Below, piece by piece: positions 23,195-35,364 of a DNA stretch of 64,000 nucleotides. Where the stretch lies: contig OZ176058.1 in assembly GCA_964247055.1 (NCBI GenBank), positions 2,914,001 through 2,978,000 on the forward strand, in the 5' to 3' direction. The position numbers and the translations under genes are program-made. The stretch is from Paragordius varius. Taxonomy: Eukaryota; Nematomorpha. The notes under the pieces were generated by a model. The model did no database searches and was not told the origin of the DNA. It saw only the letters and a list, made by a program, of their open reading frames with translations. Position 1 is the first letter of the stretch. Each line of letters opens with the position of its first letter.

Positions 23195-24825
23195 ACTTTC
23201 AAATTTTCTATTTAATTTTTGATTATCCTTATCTTACGGATTTTACAACTGTTACTCTTTTTGATTTTTTGTAAAACCATTTAATCATACAATATATATA
23301 TATATAAATTTTATATCGTTTTATTCACAGTTAAAAAATTATACAAAAACGTAAAACTAAAAATTCAACTTGAAGTTAAAACAATAAATTATATAAAAAA
23401 CTAATTTTGAAAAATAGAACGATCATTAGAAAAAATATAATGTTTATTCCAAATTACAGTCAATCTAGTCGAATATTCTTTTCGAATATCGCTATATAAT
23501 TAACCATGTTAATAGTTAAACACACTTGCTGAGTTGGGATTAAACTTATTCTCCAAATAGCTTAATATCGTTGTCACATCAACATAAAAAAAATTGAATA
23601 ATTGACATAGAAACAAATTTCCCATTACAACATTATTATTCCATAATACGTGATCAAAAATATAAAACTGATATATGATAAAAATATAAGGATTTTAGAT
23701 AAATTTAAAGTTGATTTGACTAAATTATATTTACAACATAAAAACTATAAAAATTATTAATTTTTATGTCAAAATTTAATTGTTTTTAAGCACATACTTA
23801 TATGGTCAAAAATAAATTGTTTTTAAGCACATACTTATATGAATTCTTATTTTATAAAGTTATTTTATTTTTGAAACGAATTTTTGTTAATAAAATTTAT
23901 GTATGAGCATTTCTAATATATAGTTAGTTTTTTACATATGAATAGTTGCAAATAAAAATTTAATATATCTCAACAGGATAGAAAGGCTCATTCACTTCGA
24001 TTAGTAAGTAATCCATGTGATGTGATTGAGCCCCTGTTGAGTTGGCCCATTCACATAGGCCTAGGCTAGAAGTAAAATACAGATTTAATCCCTAAAAATA
24101 TTAGGTTAGGATTAACATCTTAATATAATGAACAAAAATATTTGTGTATTACATTAATAGTGGATGATTGTAATAAGCCATCTATTTAAGAATTGTTCAA
24201 CTACACAATACAATTTAACGACACTCTCTTTAACAAATTGTTTTGCCATAATTAGTGCGATAATATTTCGCACAAAACTGGTTTTTTAAAAAAATAAACA
24301 GTTTAATTAGTAAAGAGGATTAATAAAATTTTACAAATTACAAAATTAAAATTTAATGTTACATATAAATAATATTAATTATTCAAACATATTTCGTTTA
24401 GAGGCCCTGCAAACTATCCCTCAAGTATATATTTTTTAAGCAATTCAGATTTATAATAAACAAAAGGTATAAATTAAAAGGCAAAGATTTTTTTGAAACC
24501 CTGATTTTTCCCGCATAAAATATATAATTATTATATTAAAATGTGAAATTCAATGCTTTACCAAAATACATATCCTCTCAAAACGATAAATTATAATTAA
24601 AAAAAGCAAGGATAAAAAGTTGGACCATGAGAGGATTGTGAGTCCTAAAATTGCCAAAAAGATTTTGCAAAAAATGTCGATTTAAAAAGAATTAAGGCAC
24701 AAAGGGTAAGCGCATTGATAACTTAATATGAAAGAATATTATTATATTTATTTACCTGTTGCCCAGTATTGTTTCAAATACACTTAAACATTACATTTTA
24801 AAACGACGGGGAGGGACTTCAATAC
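23195..24825. other. AT-rich stretch without a gene
   Basis: Nothing beyond the short tandem duplication at 23770-23842. Confidence 0.4.
23770..23842. repeat. short tandem duplication
   Basis: TTGTTTTTAAGCACATACTT then ATATG occurs twice about 37 bp apart. Confidence 0.7.
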
Positions 24826-25065
24826 GGTGCTATTTCAGGAATGTTTAACACAAATGGCTTCCCAGGCCGCATTTTTTTATTGAAAAATCTGACGGGCCAC
24901 ATTCGCGGAATATATGGATGGGCATTAACAAATATTTAATTAGATTTTAAATATAAAAATTAGAAATTACTATTTTCAACATTTTTTGTTAATTCATTGC
25001 CTAAATTCGAAAGAAAGTTGGTTCAAAAAATCATTTTTACTTATATTTCGTATTAAAAGCGATTC
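24826..25065 (+). mobile_element. hAT-like element (GCGGCCCGC family), second copy
   Basis: CAGGAATGTTTAACACAAAT, then GGCCGCATTTTTTTATTG, TCTGACGGGCCACATTCGC and TATGGATGGGCAT follow the minus strand of the 11.7 kb copy in order. Confidence 0.6.
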
Positions 25066-25638
25066 TAATTTATAATACAAAACTAACTAAAAGGCAATTT
25101 TTTTTAAAAAGATTTTGGTTGCAAATCAAGAATTCAAAATACTATAATTTAAACACATACAATTAAATATTTTAATTTGTTATCGTAAAGTATGGAAGAA
25201 AACCATTTAGACTAGAAAAAAGTAGTTATTTACTGTATATATGAATATAAAATATCCATTATTCATTTAAATGAACTAGATACCTTTTATTAATAACTTA
25301 TGAATCAACAAAATACATATCTAGATCATTGAAGTGAATACACTACTTTTTAAAATTTGAAAATAAAAATATTTCAAAATTTTTAACGCAATCTCGATTT
25401 ATGGCTCAAATTTTTAAATCAATTAAAAAGTTAAAGATAAAAAGCGCACTCGTTATCGTGAAAAAATATTTTAAAACAAAAACTAAAAAAACTTTTATAA
25501 TAAAATTATTTTCAATATTGTCAAATTTATTTGATAATCGGTAGGCAGCAAATATTAATATATAAAGAAATGGCAGTTATATTATCAAAAACCACACACA
25601 CACATTATGAATGCAATGCAAAACCCACATTTATAAAA

Positions 25639-25641
<3 letters not shown>

Positions 25642-25678
<37 letters not shown>
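25642..25678. repeat. (AT)n microsatellite
   Basis: Perfect alternating AT run 3' of CYC1, preceded by a short CACACACA. Confidence 0.9.
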
Positions 25679-25681
<3 letters not shown>

Positions 25682-25981
25682 CCAAAATTAACTTAAATTT
25701 AAAATTAAAAATGCAGTTTAAAAAAGAAAAATTTTGAATTATTAACCAAAAATATTAATTTAGTGTGTATTTGCTACATATTATGCATTTTTATCGATAA
25801 TATATATTTAATGTTTTTTTTGTGCGCCGAAAATGCATATTTTTATTAAAAATGGAATATATTTAGCAAAATTTTGGCCATTTTATGATTAAATTAATCG
25901 CAAATAATTGTGTTATTTATAAAGTTATTGAAGTTTGTTTGAAATTAAAATTATGATGACTTTTAAACACAAATTATTTTT

Positions 25982-28900
25982 TTAAACAAATTTGTCTTTT
26001 GGAAGTGGTTTAAAAAATAATTTTTGGGATTTATAAAGCGTAATTTTCTTCCTGTACATGTACCAAACGCCAGCAAAAACGAATGGGAAATAGAGTAGTA
26101 TCTAAATATAAAAAAATTTATATATTTATAAATATAAAATATTTTTTTTGAAAATATTTATAAAAATTCAAATAAATTATAAAATTATCATATAAGATAC
26201 AGTAAAAATTGAATTTATACGGACAAAAAAATTAAAGACCTCTTTTAAGACAACCATACTTTTGCACCTTAATTTATCGTACAATAAACATTTAATTACA
26301 ATTATAAAATACATAATTGATTGTGTTGTAGTTAATCAATGAGTACTGAAAAAAATCAAGATTAAAAAGGTTGTCTTTTTAAAAAAAATAAAATCATCAT
26401 ATAAGAATTTAACACATAAAATATGAAAAGTAAAAAAAAACTAATATCCAGCTAATAAACCATATTTTTAAATATATTCATATAGTAAAGTAATAACGTA
26501 AACATTGAGCATTTTTTATTTAAAAATTATATTACATATTAAATTTAATTGAAATATTCATCCAAAATTAAAAAATTAGAAAATATTTATTTTCTTAAAT
26601 AAATTTTTCGATAAAAAACCTTGTAAAATCTCCGTTTTCGTTCTTCGAATTGAGGATCAGCTGACCAGCGCAAAAAGGTCACCACATCTTTTGCTAATTG
26701 AGATAACGTCGCCGGGGTTCCTAGAAAAAAAACAAAATAAATTAGAAACAAAGAATTAAAATTTATAAGATAAAAAATTGAAAAATAAATACTTTTAATT
26801 TAATAATATATATTTTACAAAATCTCATAAAAAATTAAAATATTGTAATAAAATGGATAAAAAGAAAACAATAAATAAATACTTTTAATTAATTTATATT
26901 TTTCAAAAAAAATTGTACAAAAAAAGTTAAAATATGTTTATAAAATGGATAAAAAGAAAAAAATTAAGAAAAATTGAAACATAAATAAGATAATACTAGA
27001 CAACAAATTTCAACTTTTTTTAACTGCCATTCTTGTAAATTTAAAATTTATTTCATTAAAGTACATAATTAGTATATCTGAAAAGAAAATTGGTGTAGCA
27101 TGGAATTTTTTTATAATAAAGTTTATCGAAATTTTTTGGCCCCGATTTAACATTAAACTCGAAATTTCGGAAATTAAAAGTTTTAGGTATGAAGCCATGT
27201 ATTTTATATCATTCGAAAGAGCGCAGAAAACTGCATCTTTTAAATGGTAGTAAGTCATTTAAATCAATTGGATGTAAAAGTTATTTGGATTTAAATGGTC
27301 GAAATTTTCAATCCTTAAATAAGTCAAGAATTTTCACAGACAAACTAATATGATAATCATATAAATTTTTTTAATATAATTATTAGGGTTATATTAGTAT
27401 TTTATTTAAAAAAAAATGTTTGAAAAAGCTTTTGGTTTGCTTTTTTAATAAAAATTATTATTATCATAAAATTTTACCTAGTGGATACTAAAATGCATAG
27501 TTATAACTGTAAATTTATTACACAATGGCTATAAAAAATCAAAAATACCTTAAACTTTGTTTTTATCTTTAAAATTCAAAATTATCAGCCTTGGAAAGAA
27601 AATAAATTAATATTGATGTGGTAATTTTTAAAAAAACAAAAAACTTAAAAATGGCTGTTTTGAGTGACATAAAAGCAATAAAAAATGTTTTAATCAAAAA
27701 AACTTTCTTGTGTTATGTTTGGACATTCATCACTATCTAAACAAAGTTTAAGCTATTTTTATCCATTAGTTTTAATATAATAAAAAAAAATGCTCTCGCT
27801 TCGCGCGTTCGCTCTCTGTGTCCAATATTAAATGTCGATGTAATACATATTAGTATGCATTTTATAAAGTTTTTATTACTCTTTCAAATTATATAATACA
27901 AAATGGGCATTACTTGTATATTTTCAAAGAAATATATATTTTAATAAAATTTTGATAAAGAGGGCGTATAATCAAAAAAATCAATTTATACAAAATTCTT
28001 CCATCGAGTTATAATTTTTTTTTCAGATATACTGCTAAAATGATACTAAATATCAGAAAATTCAAAAAACTCGAGTGGCAGAAAAATTTGTTGTCCAGTG
28101 TAATAAATTAATGTTTATAAATTTTTAGATGTTGTAATAAGAATTAAATACATATAAAAAATATTTCGCAAAGAAGCAAGCATATAAAAGTTATATATTA
28201 GAAATGTAAAAATATATACATTTTTAACCTAAATTAATTTTATTTTAAATTATACGAAAAAAAAACATATTAAAAAATATTTTTTTAAGACCGCTGCTCT
28301 ATTATTTGACTTGTTTTTATAAACCAACTGTTCTAAAACACATATATGACATACATATACTAATTGGTAAAACAATAAATATATTTTAAAATTATAATTA
28401 AATAATTTATTTAAAAAAATTATAAAAAGTGGTTGTTGTATTATAAGAAAAAAATTTTAGTGTATAAATTTTGTCTGTATAATTTTTACAGTATAAAATT
28501 AATTATTGATTTAAGAATACAATTTTTAGTTTTTCCCATAATATTTAATTTAATTTAGGCTTTTCTTATTACTGCATTTAAAAGTCAAAAAAAACTAAAT
28601 TTAATCTGAAATTAAAATAAAGCTTTGAAACTTTTTTATTTATGCGAATATTTATAAATCACAATAAACAATTTCCAATATTAATTTCAAATTATCAATA
28701 AATGTTAAATTTGACGGGAAAAAGTAATTAAAAAATGCAATTTTTTACCTCACTATTTTTTGGATATATCAATTTTAACTTTAAATATTTTTGACAATTT
28801 TATTATTAACTTGATTCAAAAGCTATTTATATTTTTAATCTATAAATTTATGAACTTTAAAAAAATCCATTTTACAGGTTAAACAATAAAAACAAATTAA

Positions 28901-29223
28901 AAGTCATTTAAAACCACTTCTTAAAACATAATTTTAAAGTAGTGTGTTAAAACACTATAAAATCATTTAATTTATTGAATATTCGTAAATGGTAATTTTT
29001 TCAAAATTTTTTATTTTATGAGTTATATAACTACCATCTTCATATTCAATGATATCATCGTATAGTGCAGGGGCCATACTAATCGCTCCACCAGGAAAGT
29101 AAGGATTATAATATTGTTTATCAGCTATGGTCACACCAGCTGGGGCGTCTTCGTACCCCGTTAGAATGGAAAATATGTAATCCTTTTTTAATTAAAAATA
29201 AATTTGAAAAAATTATTTAAAGT

Positions 29224-29280
<57 letters not shown>

Positions 29281-32200
29281 TAAAGTAATATTAAATAACC
29301 CAAATATTTGAGTAAAAATATGAAACAATTGAATAACAGCCAAAAGAAATATGTCAATTTAATGAAAAAGGATTTTAAAATTTAAAAAAATATCAAATTT
29401 TAAGAAAAATATATAATGCAATTATTTTAATAAAATTAAATATAAATATATTAAAAAATAATTTTAATATAAACGGAGACAATATTAGGTTAAATTATGT
29501 AATGTTACAAATCATAATTAAAACTGTAAAATTAATAACACACCCAAAATTTCAAAAGAAAATTATTTAAGTGTGGCTAACAGCTATTTTTTGTATTTTA
29601 TTTTTTGCCTTCCCAAACTTGGATTAGTTATGAAGCACATATCTTATATGAAGTTAATAATTACTTGTAAGATAACCCATTTGAAAATAACATTAAATAC
29701 ACTCAAATAATTAACTATTTTTCACAAAAGGTTTATAATTAAAAAAACAGCTGTTTAACACATAATTTGCTCAATTAAAAACAGCAGATTACAAAATAAA
29801 ATTTTAAGGAAACACTTAAATAATTGATAAAAAAACTAAAAAATTAATTACACTGAAAATACCTTATTTTATATAAATTTATATAACTGACACGAGGTTT
29901 CATTTATTTATAAAACAGCTGTTTAACACAGCTGTCATTAAAAATTACCTCGTTGCCTTCCCGAGCCCGAACGATGAAACTCAGGTCGGGCGGGTAGGCG
30001 CCATTGTTAGCGGCCCGCGCGGCCTGTTCATTGGGATAGGGGGAGGGAAAAGCGTCTGCTAATTTCCCGGGCCGTTGGAACATGGCGCCGTGCTCATCGG
30101 GACCGTCTGTAACTGATGTCTGCATGCAAAAAAGTATGGATAAAATTTACAATCTATATATTTTGTAATGAAAATTTTTAAAAAGTTATTATGGAAACAC
30201 CTTTTTTTGGTTGAAATTAATCTTAAATATAGAGAACTATTTAATTTAAACTTTTCTAATATATATTTTTACTTTTGGCGAATTAAAAAAAAGTAATAGT
30301 TCAGCGGCCTCAACCCGTTTATTGCGATAAAACTTTCTCTTAAACAACAACTTTTCAGCTGAAACTTTTTCAAAATATAATAATCCAGCCATCATAAATA
30401 CTAATAAAAATTTTGTCAAAACTTTGAAAAGATTTTTAAATGTCAAATCTAACGAATGATTAAATTTTATCAATTTTATGATTAGTTTATGCTTTAAAAT
30501 TTTAATCGAAAATTTTTTAACATTCTCTAAGAATGTTTGATTTAAACTCTGAACCTAATAATTTTTTCAAAAATCTTGCATTTTTTAAAGTTTTAATATT
30601 AAAATTTAAAATACTTTAACTCAATCACAAAAGAGTCCGCTATTCATCGATAATTTAATAATCTTTTTACTTTATGACTTTATAACTCAACTGTGAAAAA
30701 TAGGCAAATTTTTTATAACAAAAAAAGTTTATCTCAAATAAATATAAAATCCTATTTACATGTCAGCGTAATCCCTTAAAAAACCTATCTAATTGAACAT
30801 TTTTTCCAATAATTTTTTTTATTTCTAATATTCCTAAAATATTAATATAATACTATAATTTTTTTATAGAATAACCAAAAAATGGTTAATTTTTGATGAA
30901 TTTTAATTACAAAAAAATAAACTAATAATAAGTCAATACTTCAGCAATTATTGGTTCCTCGACAATTATAAAAGTTATTCAGATAATTTAAATTTATTTA
31001 TTGTGTTCTATACTTTAATATTTCACATAATTTTTAATTTAAATGCTTAAAACTCAACATTTTCATTTTTTTAGGAATTAAAAGGAATGAAATAATTAAC
31101 AAATGTTAATATTTAATTATTCTTTTACTGTAAAATAAAAATCAAAATTAAAACATCATCGTGTTTACAATAACAATTTTAACTAAAAAGTTAATTTATA
31201 AATTATTTTAAAACTTTTTGCATTTTTCATTTTACTCAAAAAAAATGAGTAAATACTTCAGCGGCCTCAGCCTTGGCTTCCTCAACAGTCATGAAAGCGT
31301 CCGCTATTTGGCGATAAAATTTGTATTTCATACTGTGACAAGCAACGCAAACTTGCTTATATACGAAATAACCACGTCGAACGCTAAAATAAGTTTCAAA
31401 TATATTAAAAATATTTATAAAACTTCATAAATATATCAAATATAAAATAAAATCATAAAAATTTAGGATATTTGAAACAATATATGAAAGTTTTGAAATA
31501 TCTCAAAAATATTTTATTTAAGTTCAAAAAGACAAGTTGCATAAATACGAAACGTCGAAAGCTAAAATTAATTCATAAAATTATTTAAGTATAAAATAAA
31601 ATATATTGTAATATAAAAAAAATAACCAAATTTACTATACGGAAGTTATAAAAGAAATCACAAAAATACTTTATTTAGGTTTAAAAAAGACAAACAACGC
31701 AAAAACTTGCTTATATACGAAATAATCAACCGAACGCTAAAAGAGAAGATTAATTTATAAAATATTTTAAATATGAAATAAAATAATTTAAATATAAACT
31801 AAAATAATCGAAATTTATGGTTTTTTAATGTCAAGAAATAACCACGTCGAACGCTAAAAGTAAAAATAAATATATTTTTTTTAAAAAATAAATAAAATAT
31901 TGTAAATATAAAAAGGACAGCACGACAAACTTGCTTAAAAACAAAATAAACCCTTCGTACGTAATTATAAATCTATTTAAAAAATTTTATTGAAGATATT
32001 CGATAAATTATATGAAAATTTTAGAATTCAACAATATTTTATTTAAGATTAAAAATAAGTTCAGCGCAAATTTTGTTATAAACAGAGTGCAAAACGGGAA
32101 CAGATTTAATAATTAGTATGTTACTATAAATATAAAAAAATTAAAGTAAAATAGTAATTTACAAATAGAGATAATGGCTATAAATGCTGCGTCGAAGGTA

Positions 32201-33821
32201 TAAAAAGGAATATTTTTTATGGAAAAAATGTTTATAGTTTTGAAATATTTCGAAAATTTAAAATTTGTTTTAAGTGTTAGGTTTATAACTTTAGAATGCT
32301 TATATGCAAATAATCTCGTTGAAAGCTAAAAAAAGTTTTAAAATCAAAAAATTTGTAATGTTTTAAATATTTAAAACATTAGAAGATAATTTTGTAGTTT
32401 GGATTAGAGGACAGATTATACCGGACAAAACGTAAAAATATAAAGACAAATATTTTTTTAAAGCATAATTAATCTAAATATTAAATATACTTTATTATTT
32501 TAAACTGCAATTAGAAATAGATATATTAATATCACGTAATTTATATATATTAAATTTGTAGTTAAATAGTTTATGTAATAAAAACTAAGGTTTGAAAAGT
32601 ATGTTGTCTTTTAAAAAATTATTGTGATTATATTTTTACGTTTTGTCCGTATAAATCGATTTTTTACTGTATTAAGCTTATATAGATGTTAATCTGGCAG
32701 AACTCACGGGAAAATATAATTTTATTTTAAGTTTTTGAAAGTTTTACATATTTAAAATTATAATAATATTTGAAAACAAATTAAGTTTAAAAATTATTTC
32801 AATATTGTTATAATATGTGAGCTATTTGCCATTAAAAATTTGTAATTGTTGTGACATAAGCAAAGCAAACTTGCTAACCGCTCTTCGAACGCTATAAAAA
32901 TAAATGTTTTTACTATTTAAAAAAATTTAAAAATTTGAAAAAAATAAATCCAAAAAAATAAAATCAATTAAAAAAATTTTCAATAAGTTTTACATAAGCA
33001 ACGCCACATAGCTTAAAAGAAACGCTATAAAAAATTAAAAAAGTTTAATATTTTTTAATATATTTTAAATAATTGATAATTATTTAATTTTAAAAGTAGG
33101 AGGTCATTTTTTAAAACCGTTTAAAAGAGTTAAAAAATGCAAACTGCCTTCCATATAAAATAACCCTTTTAAACGCTAAAATAAAATAGTAGTTCATAAA
33201 AGTTATGATTAAAAAAGATTCGAAAACTATAATTCTGGAAAATTATTCCGAAAACCTAAAACAATAAAAATAATATATGCTCTAAAGTAAAAAGTTATTA
33301 TACAAATACCACCTTGATTAAGGTTGTTAATTTTTACTATAGAAGTTGTGAAGCTGTAAAAATGTAATAAACCAAAATAAATTTATATAAAAAATTTAAT
33401 ATGCTTTAAATTGTCCCTAAAGCTTTGACGAATTCACATTTCAAAAATTAATAAATATTAGATAAATAATTTTTAATCAGAGTTTATGTTGATATTAAGA
33501 AAAATAAAAAAATTATATATTATATCCTTATTTACATATAATTATTATGATTAACAAAATTTTAAAATGAAAATGTGTAAAACAAAATAAAATTAAATAA
33601 ACTTGTATTGATTTTATTTTGGAAATTAATATCTGATATTTTATTTTAATGCAAAAAATAAATAAATACCTAGCCATATCGAGTGTATCGAAAATGCCTG
33701 AATGACTCCAATGTTGATGCGGGGGATGTAAAACGAGTTTTGTCATTGCATTAACCGAATGCTCGAGACTTAAAACCAACGCCAAAACACCGGTTCCACA
33801 AGCCCCAAGTATGTAATAAAC
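25982..33821 (-). CDS. CYC1: cytochrome c1, heme subunit of complex III, 6 exons found, leader exon missing
   Basis: Exons in reading order are 33821-33670, 31383-31257, 30119-29949, 29182-29035, 26720-26620 and 26101-25982; phases match at every junction. They encode 272 aa covering the whole mature protein. The first exon found carries a hydrophobic sorting stretch ([18 protein letters not shown]), then [20 protein letters not shown]. The second has the heme motif [19 protein letters not shown] (CxxCH). The third has [20 protein letters not shown] and [20 protein letters not shown]. The fourth has [10 protein letters not shown] and [13 protein letters not shown], which supplies the axial methionine. 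The fifth has [19 protein letters not shown]. The last is the C-terminal membrane anchor ([15 protein letters not shown]) followed by a basic tail. The usual cysteine after LTGY in many animals is absent. The protein accepts electrons from the Rieske protein and passes them to cytochrome c. The presequence exon upstream of 33821 is not certain. Confidence 0.95.
26199..26400. mobile_element. family A element in the last CYC1 intron
   Basis: TACAGTAAAAATTGAATTTA then TACGGACAAAAAAA and AAGACAACCATACTTTT at the left; AAGGTTGTCTTTTTAAAAAA at the right, end worn. Confidence 0.6.
26780..26970. repeat. tandem duplication next to CYC1 exon 5-prime flank in intron 5
   Basis: AAATAAATACTTTTAATT and TAAAATGGATAAAAAGAAAA recur about 110 bp apart, in the intron side next to the exon at 26620-26720. 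Confidence 0.55.
27690..28110 (+). mobile_element. family C interspersed repeat with CpG-rich core
   Basis: GTTTGGACATTCATCACTAT, AAGCTATTTTTATCCATTAG, CTCTCGCTTCGCGCGTTCG, AAAATTTTGATAAAGAGGGC and TATCAGAAAATTCAAAAAAC, CTCGAGTGGCAG recur in order, inverted, at 42.2-42.6 kb. It lies inside CYC1 intron 5. Confidence 0.6.
28240..28490. mobile_element. family A element in CYC1 intron 5
   Basis: The right end ATAAATTTTGTCTGTATAAT then TTTTACAGTA is clear; the left part (AAGACCGCTGCTC) is worn. Confidence 0.4.
29227..29278. repeat. (AT)n microsatellite in CYC1 intron 4
   Basis: Long alternating AT run starting about 45 bp from the exon at 29182. Confidence 0.9.
29740..29932. repeat. duplicated ACAGCTGTTTAACACA in CYC1 intron 4
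   Basis: The 16-bp motif occurs at about 29749 and 29914, the second copy close to the exon 4 donor at 29948. It is another case of repeated exon-flanking sequence. Confidence 0.5.
30245..31000 (-). repeat. decayed copies of the CYC1 heme-exon 3' edge (intron 3)
   Basis: The live exon's 3' part on the + strand includes AATACTTCAGCGGCCTCAGC and CGTCCGCTATTTGGCGATAA. Worn matches lie at 30296-30345 (AGTTCAGCGGCCTCAAC then TTATTGCGATAAAACTT), 30626-30650 (AGAGTCCGCTATTCATCGAT) and 30936-30980 (AATACTTCAGCAATTATTGG then TTCCTCGACA). Spacing is about 300 bp. They sit just past the live donor, mirroring the array on the other side of the exon. Confidence 0.6.
31384..33185 (-). repeat. array of decayed copies of the CYC1 heme-exon 5' edge (intron 2)
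   Basis: On the + strand the live exon edge reads GCAACGCAAACTTGCTTATA, then TACGAAATAACCACGTCGAACGC. Worn copies of this block occur at about 31530-31572, 31685-31735, 31836-31865, 31916-31965, 32048-32090, 32185-32200, 32296-32335, 32852-32900, 32993-33035 and 33128-33180. Typical spacing is 110-180 bp. The best (31692-31733) keeps ACTTGCTTATATACGAAATA. Each unit seems to be about 50 bp of exon plus about 100 bp of acceptor-side intron. A Tc1-like short element (32409-32671) has inserted within the array, so the array is older than that insertion. Confidence 0.75.
32409..32671. mobile_element. family A element inserted in the exon-edge array of CYC1 intron 2
   Basis: ACAGATTATACCGGACAAAA then CGTAAAAATATAAAGACAAA at the left; GTTGTCTTTTAAAAAATTAT, TTTACGTTTTGTCCGTATAA, ATCGATTTTTTACTGTA at the right. 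Confidence 0.75.
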
Positions 33822-34429
33822 CTAATTAAAAGTTTAACATTTTAAATGATACATATTTCCGTCGATTGCCATTAAATTTTGGGAGGTACGATGATTTATT
33901 CTAATATATTTTAAAAATTAGTAAACTGTATGAAGATAATTGAAGGTTTGAAAATTTAATCTAGAGAAACTTCTGATTAAAATATTAGCAAAAGGCATGA
34001 CCATCTCACACACGCATGTTATATATTTCCATAACACCACAACGAAATATGTTTTTATATATTTTAAAAATAATGTAATAATAGTATTTTTGCTTACAAT
34101 TATTATAATTCAACTTGGGTAAGAGCTTGATTCCTAAAAAATATTTGTGATTAAATTTTAAAAAAATATCATCCACAGCACCATAAATCGGAATATTCCT
34201 TCTGTAGATAATTACATGGGTAATTTGGACACAAGATTAATTTGTTGCACTATAAATGTCATTAGATTTTACATTTTGCCTCTGTATTGAATCACCATTT
34301 CATAACTCTTAGCAATTTAATACCCTAAGATTAATTAATATTTATAAAAAGTAAATTTCAGCCATGGAGCAAATAAAATATTCTTTCTTTAGGATTTTAG
34401 GCTCATAAAATCGAAAATATCACCAAATC

Positions 34430-34685
34430 TATTGGCTACCATATCTATATCGTTAATACAACAGCCAGATAAAGTATGTGAAATAATGTAACATTGGACT
34501 TGTAAATCAAAATTTACCAGAAAATTAGTGTGTTGATTCTAATTTTTTTTGTTTAGCAGATTTAATATTTAAATTTTAACCAAAAATATTTAAAACAGTA
34601 TTTTATTACGTTAAACTCGAGGTCGAAAAATCCAAAATAACTTTTTATAATTGCGTGTTGTATTAACGATTTTAAAAAAAATCAA
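34430..34685. mobile_element. possible short inverted-repeat element
   Basis: ATCGTTAATACAACA near 34453 is inverted as TGTTGTATTAACGAT near 34658. A related ATCGCTAATACAACAGC occurs at about 89. Weak support. Confidence 0.25.
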
Positions 34686-35089
34686 AAAAACAATAGTGCC
34701 CATATGAAATATTTTTACAATATTTTTTTCAAATGTTTTTATGCAAAAAGGTGAAGGAAAGCATTTTAAATGCTAATACCTCATATACTTGTTAAAATAT
34801 ACAGATTTTAAATCGCTCTGCGATATAAAGCTACCATAAAAGGTCATAAAGTGTTAAATATTTGCTAATTTGAATTTAAAGTCTCTTAAAGGTACAAAAC
34901 TAAAAAGGTAACCCAATATTTATATATAGCACAATTTATTGGTTATGAGTTTTCGGGATTAACGCAAAATCAGCGCATGATAAGAATACATTTCCCAAGA
35001 CTTAAACCAATTAATTGATTAACACTGCGTCCGAAATCGGGCTATAATTGAATCTTCCGGTGAAATATATAACCTTTACAAATCCAAAT

Positions 35090-35345
35090 CCCCCTCTAAT
35101 TCAAATTCACCCTAAAAATAAATTCTGTGTTTTCCAACTGATAAACTCATTAATATAAAATATATCTTTATGACAAAGTTTATTTTTTTCCAATATAATA
35201 TTAATTTAAAACAAATTTTTTTTAAATATATATAAAAATATAGGCAATTTTCAATCTTAATAAACATATAAGGTTTGAGGGTGAATTCTAATTGTTTAAG
35301 GGGAATTTGAATTGCTTAAGGGTGTATTTGAATAAATGGTACATA
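35090..35345. mobile_element. copy of the AGGGTGAATTTGAA inverted-repeat element
   Basis: AATTCAAATTCACCCT at the left is followed by the same core as at 11.28 kb (AATATAAAATATATCTTTAT). The right arm has about three repeat units (GAGGGTGAATTC, AGGGGAATTTGAATTG, AGGGTGTATTTGAA), then AATGGTA. Confidence 0.65.
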
Positions 35346-35363
35346 TATATATATATATATATA
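35343..35363. repeat. (AT)n microsatellite at a junction of two transposons
   Basis: Alternating AT run exactly between the inverted-repeat element ending at 35345 and family X starting at 35365. Confidence 0.85.
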
Positions 35364-35364
35364 A

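Noticed and set aside
27010-27258. 82-codon minus-strand frame inside CYC1 intron 5
   Set aside because: No splice, promoter or family support. A frame of this length is expected by chance a few times in a window this AT-rich.
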